Positions 59,475-64,000 of a stretch of DNA of 64,000 nucleotides are shown here, piece after piece. The notes under the pieces are model-generated. The model saw only the letters and a list, made by a program, of their open reading frames with translations. It made no database searches and was not told where the DNA came from. The stretch is from assembly GCA_964247055.1 (NCBI GenBank), contig OZ176053.1:248001-312000 (forward strand), read 5' to 3'. A program made the position numbers and the translations under genes. Positions within the stretch are counted from its first letter, which is position 1, and each line of letters opens with the position of its first letter. The DNA is from Paragordius varius (lineage: Eukaryota > Nematomorpha).

Positions 59475-59820
59475 ATATACCATTTACAGTTCAAATTCAC
59501 CCTTAAACTATTCAAATTCACCCTTGAACAATTCAAATTTACACTCGAACAATTCGAATTCAAAAATAGATTATGTGTTTGTTAAGATAAAAATCTCCTA
59601 CCTATTTTTATATTTATATAAAATGATATTGCGCTTAAAATTAATATAATACTGAAAAATTATTATTAATAATGAGATATATTAACTATATATTCTTATA
59701 TTTATATAAAATGTAATTTCACTTAAAATTGATATATATTACTGAAAAAATAATTATTAGTATGTTCAAGGGTGAATTTGAATTATTGTTTGAGGGTGAA
59801 TTTGAATTGTAAATGGTATA
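59475..59820. repeat. palindromic MITE, family B
   Basis: TATACCATTTACAGTTCAAA at the left and GAATTGTAAATGGTATA at the right. Three CACCC/CACTC units on the left face two GGGTGAATTTGAATT units on the right. Confidence 0.65.
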
Positions 59821-59999
59821 TTAGTTTCCATGATTAAGCCCTTACCGTTTACGCCAAATAATTCCATTTATCGTCAGTCGTTAAAAATTACATGCTGATC
59901 AAGAATGTGTAAAAATCCGAAATTTTCTTCACAAGAAGTATTACTATTTTTAAAGTGTCCTATTTCTAATCACACCTATTATTATATTAATAACAATGT

Positions 60000-61030
60000 A
60001 AAACATAAGCTTGAAGCAATCCGATGAATATGCCGGAGCCATTCAAACAATAAATATATTCATTTATTAATATGGTTAGCCACTTTTTAATAAAATAAAC
60101 GTAAATTTTATTTTTTTGTCTGAACAATAGTTGGATTTTCCCGACCCGCTCTTTATTAATGGAAAATGTTTCGATTCTCCTCGGCGCTTGACTAGCCTAC
60201 TATTATTTGATCTTTAATGGTTGGTAAGTGGCCGCCTATGGCAATCCAAAGGTTGGCTTTTCTTTTAAATGCCTGTTTATCTCCCACATAAGATATTATA
60301 GATTATTGGTGTGGCGCAAGTTTAAAAATACAATAAAGATACTAGAGTTTTCATAAAAGGTCTTTTACTCTGCGACGCATTACCTGCGATATATACGTGT
60401 GTTCAAAAAAATGCAATTGTCTACTTGCTCCTACTCAAAAAACATAAATTCTCCCTAAGGAGATTGACAATCCCTCTAGCTAGGCTATGGCCCCCCAATT
60501 GAGTGACGTACTAAAAGGGTAGACAGTGAGCATTGGAAATAACGATTATGGTATAAGAAAATCGCATTAATTCTGAATCGCGTGTGACTAACCCCGTACA
60601 TTTGTTGTAAATCAATTGTTATCGTGACGTGGGAATTAAGCGGTAAAATAAAAAATGAGCTGGTTTAAAAAGGCAAGCGCTAAAGAGAGAGAAAATGCAT
60701 ACGGCACCAGAAGAGCGCGTAGGCGGTAAGCCATAAATAGAGTAATCAGCGCCGAACCAATTTACATATTATATCCGCGCCTATTGCATGTGCCGAATAA
60801 ATATTAGTTTATGCCTGTGCCTAACGACAAAAACAGTTGGCCAAATAATACATTAAAGTCATTATTTAAAGGTGATGGAATAGTACCTACTAATAATAGA
60901 GTATATTAGGGTTTACTTTCGCAGATATTTCATTTCATCCACGGTTTTAGGAAATCAACCTTTGTTCTGTCACGAAAACTTTTCTTGGCAATGAACTCCA
61001 TAGAAAGAACTTATACTCGGCCTTTCCCAA
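60000..61030. other. region of mixed composition, no gene recognised
   Basis: It is GC-richer than the window average. A faint 5S-like string (GTGGCCGCCTATGGCAATCC at 60226-60245) is present. I see no open frame that matches a family. Confidence 0.35.
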
Positions 61031-61036
61031 CCTCTT

Positions 61037-61620
61037 TTTATAGTATTCTGCCACGCAAATGACCTTTGCATCTCGACGGACTCGGAAAAAAACCTAAGAC
61101 AGGCCCTCAATCAACTGGAATCTAAATTTATGACTGTTGGCTTCAATATTGATTATGATGAGTCGAAGGTGATAATAGCCAGACTTATATTAGAAGGTTC
61201 AATACTGTAAGGGAGTTCAAAGTCGTGGCGGTGTGGCCAAATTGTATCAAACATACCCACAAGGTACAGGAAATAAATCATTGAGAATCATCACAGGTGA
61301 TATCTTCTCCAACGGTGCCAACACGTTACTTGTAAGCTCCAATTGACCGATACCTTGCCTCTCGTTTTGTGAATACCGTTGTCAAGTCTGAATGTAGTGG
61401 CTCATCAGCTACGCCATAATGAAATGAGCTCGCTTAAAGCAGGTCTGGAATGAAAACTTGATGCCCCCAGCCTACTGGAATTACAAGAAAACATGGCTTG
61501 GACTTTAGTGTGTTTTCTTGCAGCGTGTGGGCCTTGTGGATACAGATTTTTTCACTCTACTGTCAAATGGGGGCTTGAAAAATTGCGATTAAATTAAAGA
61601 ATTGTTAGAGACATTACGCC
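61037..61620 (+). pseudogene. decayed reverse-transcriptase remnant, non-LTR-like
   Basis: The + frame at about 61050-61200 reads HANDLCISTDSEK then LRQALNQLESKF and NIDYDESKV. This fits the region around the YADD box of LINE reverse transcriptases, with the box changed to HAND. After that the frame is broken. The clade is not determinable. Confidence 0.45.
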
Positions 61621-61733
61621 AAGCATCAACGTGAGCGCCGCCTTTAAAGACTATCTACCAAAAAGGGCTGATCCGGTAAGCTATAGTTTGTGGTTGACTG
61701 TGACTCTAAATACTTTGATAAGGGGTATGCATA

Positions 61734-62500
61734 AGGTGACCAGATTTTTTGAAGGAAAAAGCGGGACAAATCTGAGGAGGGGGGGGTCATTGGGGGGTAC
61801 AACCAAAAATTTTTATACAAAAAATTATTGTAATATTTATTTATTTTAACACAAATACATTATAAATATAAAAAAATTGTACCTTAGAGGTTGTTTGTAC
61901 CTTATACAATAAATTTACATGTGCACGAACAAAGGGTGAAGTCATTGTAATATTCTAGAAAAAAATAATAAAGACGAAATCATCACAAAGTGCGCTGATG
62001 CAAGAAGCGGCACAAAAATTATTTTTAACAATTTAGCGAATAATGTTAATCAAAACATTATTGGTAGATACACAACGCTATTCAAACAGCTACTGATTTG
62101 TTATCCCTGGATGTGGAAAATATAGATGTTAAATTGCTTGGATATTGTAGAATTGTTGGCTAGTTCTTTTGTCAGCGATTGAAATATTTATAAAAATGTG
62201 ATCTCCTAGAATCCTATTTTTTTATCACAGGACAAAGGTCAAAATTCCAAGTCAAAAAAGGTTAGAAAATAATTTTATATCATTACCTAATCGCAATATT
62301 ATAAAGCATCCAGAAAAACAAGGCTCAATGAATAGCCAGAATATAAAAATGTATACAAACAGAAACGATTATTTGGAAGACAAGATGGTGCACAATGAAA
62401 CTTTTTTATGAAGTCTCATTATTAAAAAATATATTGAATGAAAACTTATATTATGGACAGCAGAAAAAAATACGTAGAATAGAAATGGTTAAAATAATTA
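61734..62500 (+). pseudogene. decayed hAT transposase copy (+), with left terminal repeat
   Basis: AAGGTGACCAGATTTTTTGA followed by AAAAGCGGGAC is a typical hAT terminus. From about 61970 the sequence encodes scraps (KDEIITKCADAR, NVNQNIIG, SLPNRNIIKHPEKQG) that match the minus-strand transposase at 62760-63958. It has several breaks and is not functional. Confidence 0.6.
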
Positions 62501-62749
62501 TTTTATACAAATTATGTCCATACAATAATATTATAATTGTATAATTTGCATTATCTTTACCTGAACCACTGCTATTGAACACGTTTTTCCACAGTAATTT
62601 AAATGTTGAATAAAAGCCATTTTATGTGTTCAAATATAATTTGACAATTATGAAGACTTATACAATATTTTAAGTAATTTTGTTTATTTTTTAACATAAA
62701 AACCTTATAAATATAAGAAAATATTTTATTCTTTGGTATATTTTTAGTT

Positions 62750-64000
62750 TGAGTTAATGCGTTTTAGCAGATTGTCATCATTTTTTAAAATATTGTAGAA
62801 GTCTTCACAAAAATTTGTCAAATTATATAAGACAGATAAAACGGCCTTTAAAGTTTCAACATTTAAATTTGATTCTGATGTCCACACTTGATTTACTGTG
62901 AAAAAACGCGCTCAGTAGCAGCGTTGGTTCCAGGTAAAGATATTTCGAATTCCACAATTTTCAAAATATTATTGTATGTAATATAGTTGGCTTCAAAATG
63001 ATGAAATATTTCCAACCTTTTCTTTTCTACTGTATATTTTTCTTTTGTCCATAATTTAAGTTTTTCCTTATAATATATCTTTTAACTAATGATACTTCAG
63101 AAAAAAGATCATTTTCTGAAAGATTACTTATTGAAAATTTTTGGGAGCAGATATAATCAAATGATTTTTGAACATCGCACTAATTAAATTCTGATTTTAA
63201 TGTTATCCAATGAAAATGATCAATTTCATTGAATTGCGTCAAATCTTTACAGTTTGTATAAAACATTTTTATATGGTACAGGATATCTTGGCGATTTATT
63301 AAGCCTTGTTTTTCTAAATTATTTATTATATTGCGGATGGTTAATAGTATAAAATTATTTTCTATCCGTTCTTGACATTAGAATTTTAGGTTACTAACTA
63401 CATTGGCTACTTCGATTGCCGAAATTTTGTCACCTTCGTTAAATTTAATAACATTTTGAAAGAGAGAACCTTGATTATGTAAGAATTCCATATTTTTGAA
63501 GAATCAATTTCAAAAAACTTTTTAAAGTTGTAGGACATTTGTCCTGTGATAAAAAAAGATTTTTAGGGATCATACATTTTTAAAATTCTTTCGATAGCTG
63601 GCATAAAAGCTAACCAGCGAGTTTTACAATATCCAAGCATTTTTTGATATTGAACTTCTGCATTTTCACAGAATTCTTTAAGTGTTTCAACACGTACCGT
63701 GTATATATAAAAATAGGAATATATTTTAACAACATTTTCCACATCTAGGGGTAACAAATCAGCAGCTGTTTGAATAGGGTTGTGTATTATATGCGCTGCA
63801 CACCCAACGCCAATAATGTTTTGATTAAGATTATCTGTTAATTTATGAAAAATATTTTTTGTTCTCCTCCTTGCTTTTCCACCAAAGTTCGTATTGGTGT
63901 TGTCAGCGCAATATGCGATAATTTTGTCTTTTAAATTATTTTTTTCTAGAATATGCATTATTGAAGTAAATATTATCTTGGAATTTTCACTAGGTATAGA
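62750..64000 (-). pseudogene. hAT-family transposase, partial and broken, runs off the window
   Basis: The open part (63958-63563, 131 aa) reads KDKIIAYCADNTNTNFGG, then VGCAAHIIHN, LLPLDVENVV and CKTRWLAFMPAIERIL. These are typical of hAT-like transposase or ZBED-type proteins common in invertebrates, covering the RNase H-like core around CAAH. Downstream to about 62760 the similarity continues with frame breaks (KFFEIDSS, ISNLSENDLFSEV). The DDE-type catalytic set cannot be completed here because the N-terminal part is outside the window. It is inverted relative to the copy at 61734-62500. Confidence 0.7.

Noticed and set aside
60219-60247. A further 5S rRNA relic
   Set aside because: Only about 20 bases resemble the 3' half of 5S, and the rest cannot be aligned with confidence.
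1-64000. LTR retroelements, Polintons, CRISPR arrays, bacterial operons
   Set aside because: No paired long direct repeats with retroviral-type proteins, no capsid or protein-primed polymerase frames, and no regularly spaced short repeats were found. The (TATC)n and minisatellite tracts are simple tandem repeats.

Overview
The window is AT-rich animal (metazoan) nuclear DNA. This rests on spliced genes with clear metazoan families (SIRT5, NFS1, TMEM208, EMC8, NUDCD1, a GT10 fucosyltransferase, a Ulp1/SENP protease), dispersed eukaryotic 5S rRNA genes, an RTE-like LINE and many DNA transposons. I cannot name the species. One strong hint is a set of eight spliceosomal introns of only 24-39 nt in four genes. 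Among animals such a size class is known chiefly from dicyemid mesozoans. The 5S sequence is closest, from memory, to nematode-like 5S, so I leave the phylum open.

Layout: 0.5-1.6 kb, inverted Penelope-like dimer. 1.8-6.8 kb, fucosyltransferase (+), whose first intron is packed with a Helitron, a CACTA element and a Tc1-type MITE. 7.2-8.6 kb, SIRT5 (-). 8.6-13.8 kb, SENP/Ulp1 protease (+). 16.1-22.9 kb, NFS1 (-). 22.9-24.4 kb, TMEM208 (+). 25.3-26.1 kb, EMC8 (-). 26.4-29.7 kb, a LINE with an open reading frame (-) sitting inside an older repeat. 31.7-39.5 kb, NUDCD1 (-). From 39.5 kb to the end I find no host protein gene. That part holds four 5S rRNA genes in two convergent pairs, decayed 5S copies, hAT and CACTA non-autonomous elements, a tRNA-derived SINE, palindromic MITEs, and two inverted decayed hAT transposase copies at the right edge.

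Two gene pairs are divergent with almost no promoter between start codons: NFS1/TMEM208 (45 bp) and SIRT5/SENP (about 40 bp). Exon joins were made by hand. Every join listed keeps phase and rejoins family-conserved protein, except in SIRT5 exon 1, where two single-base shifts are needed. Long introns consistently contain transposon copies, while the element-free introns of the same genes are tiny. This suggests an ancestrally compact gene set inflated by MITE-type insertions. I saw no LTR retrovirus-like element, Polinton, CRISPR array or prokaryotic feature.
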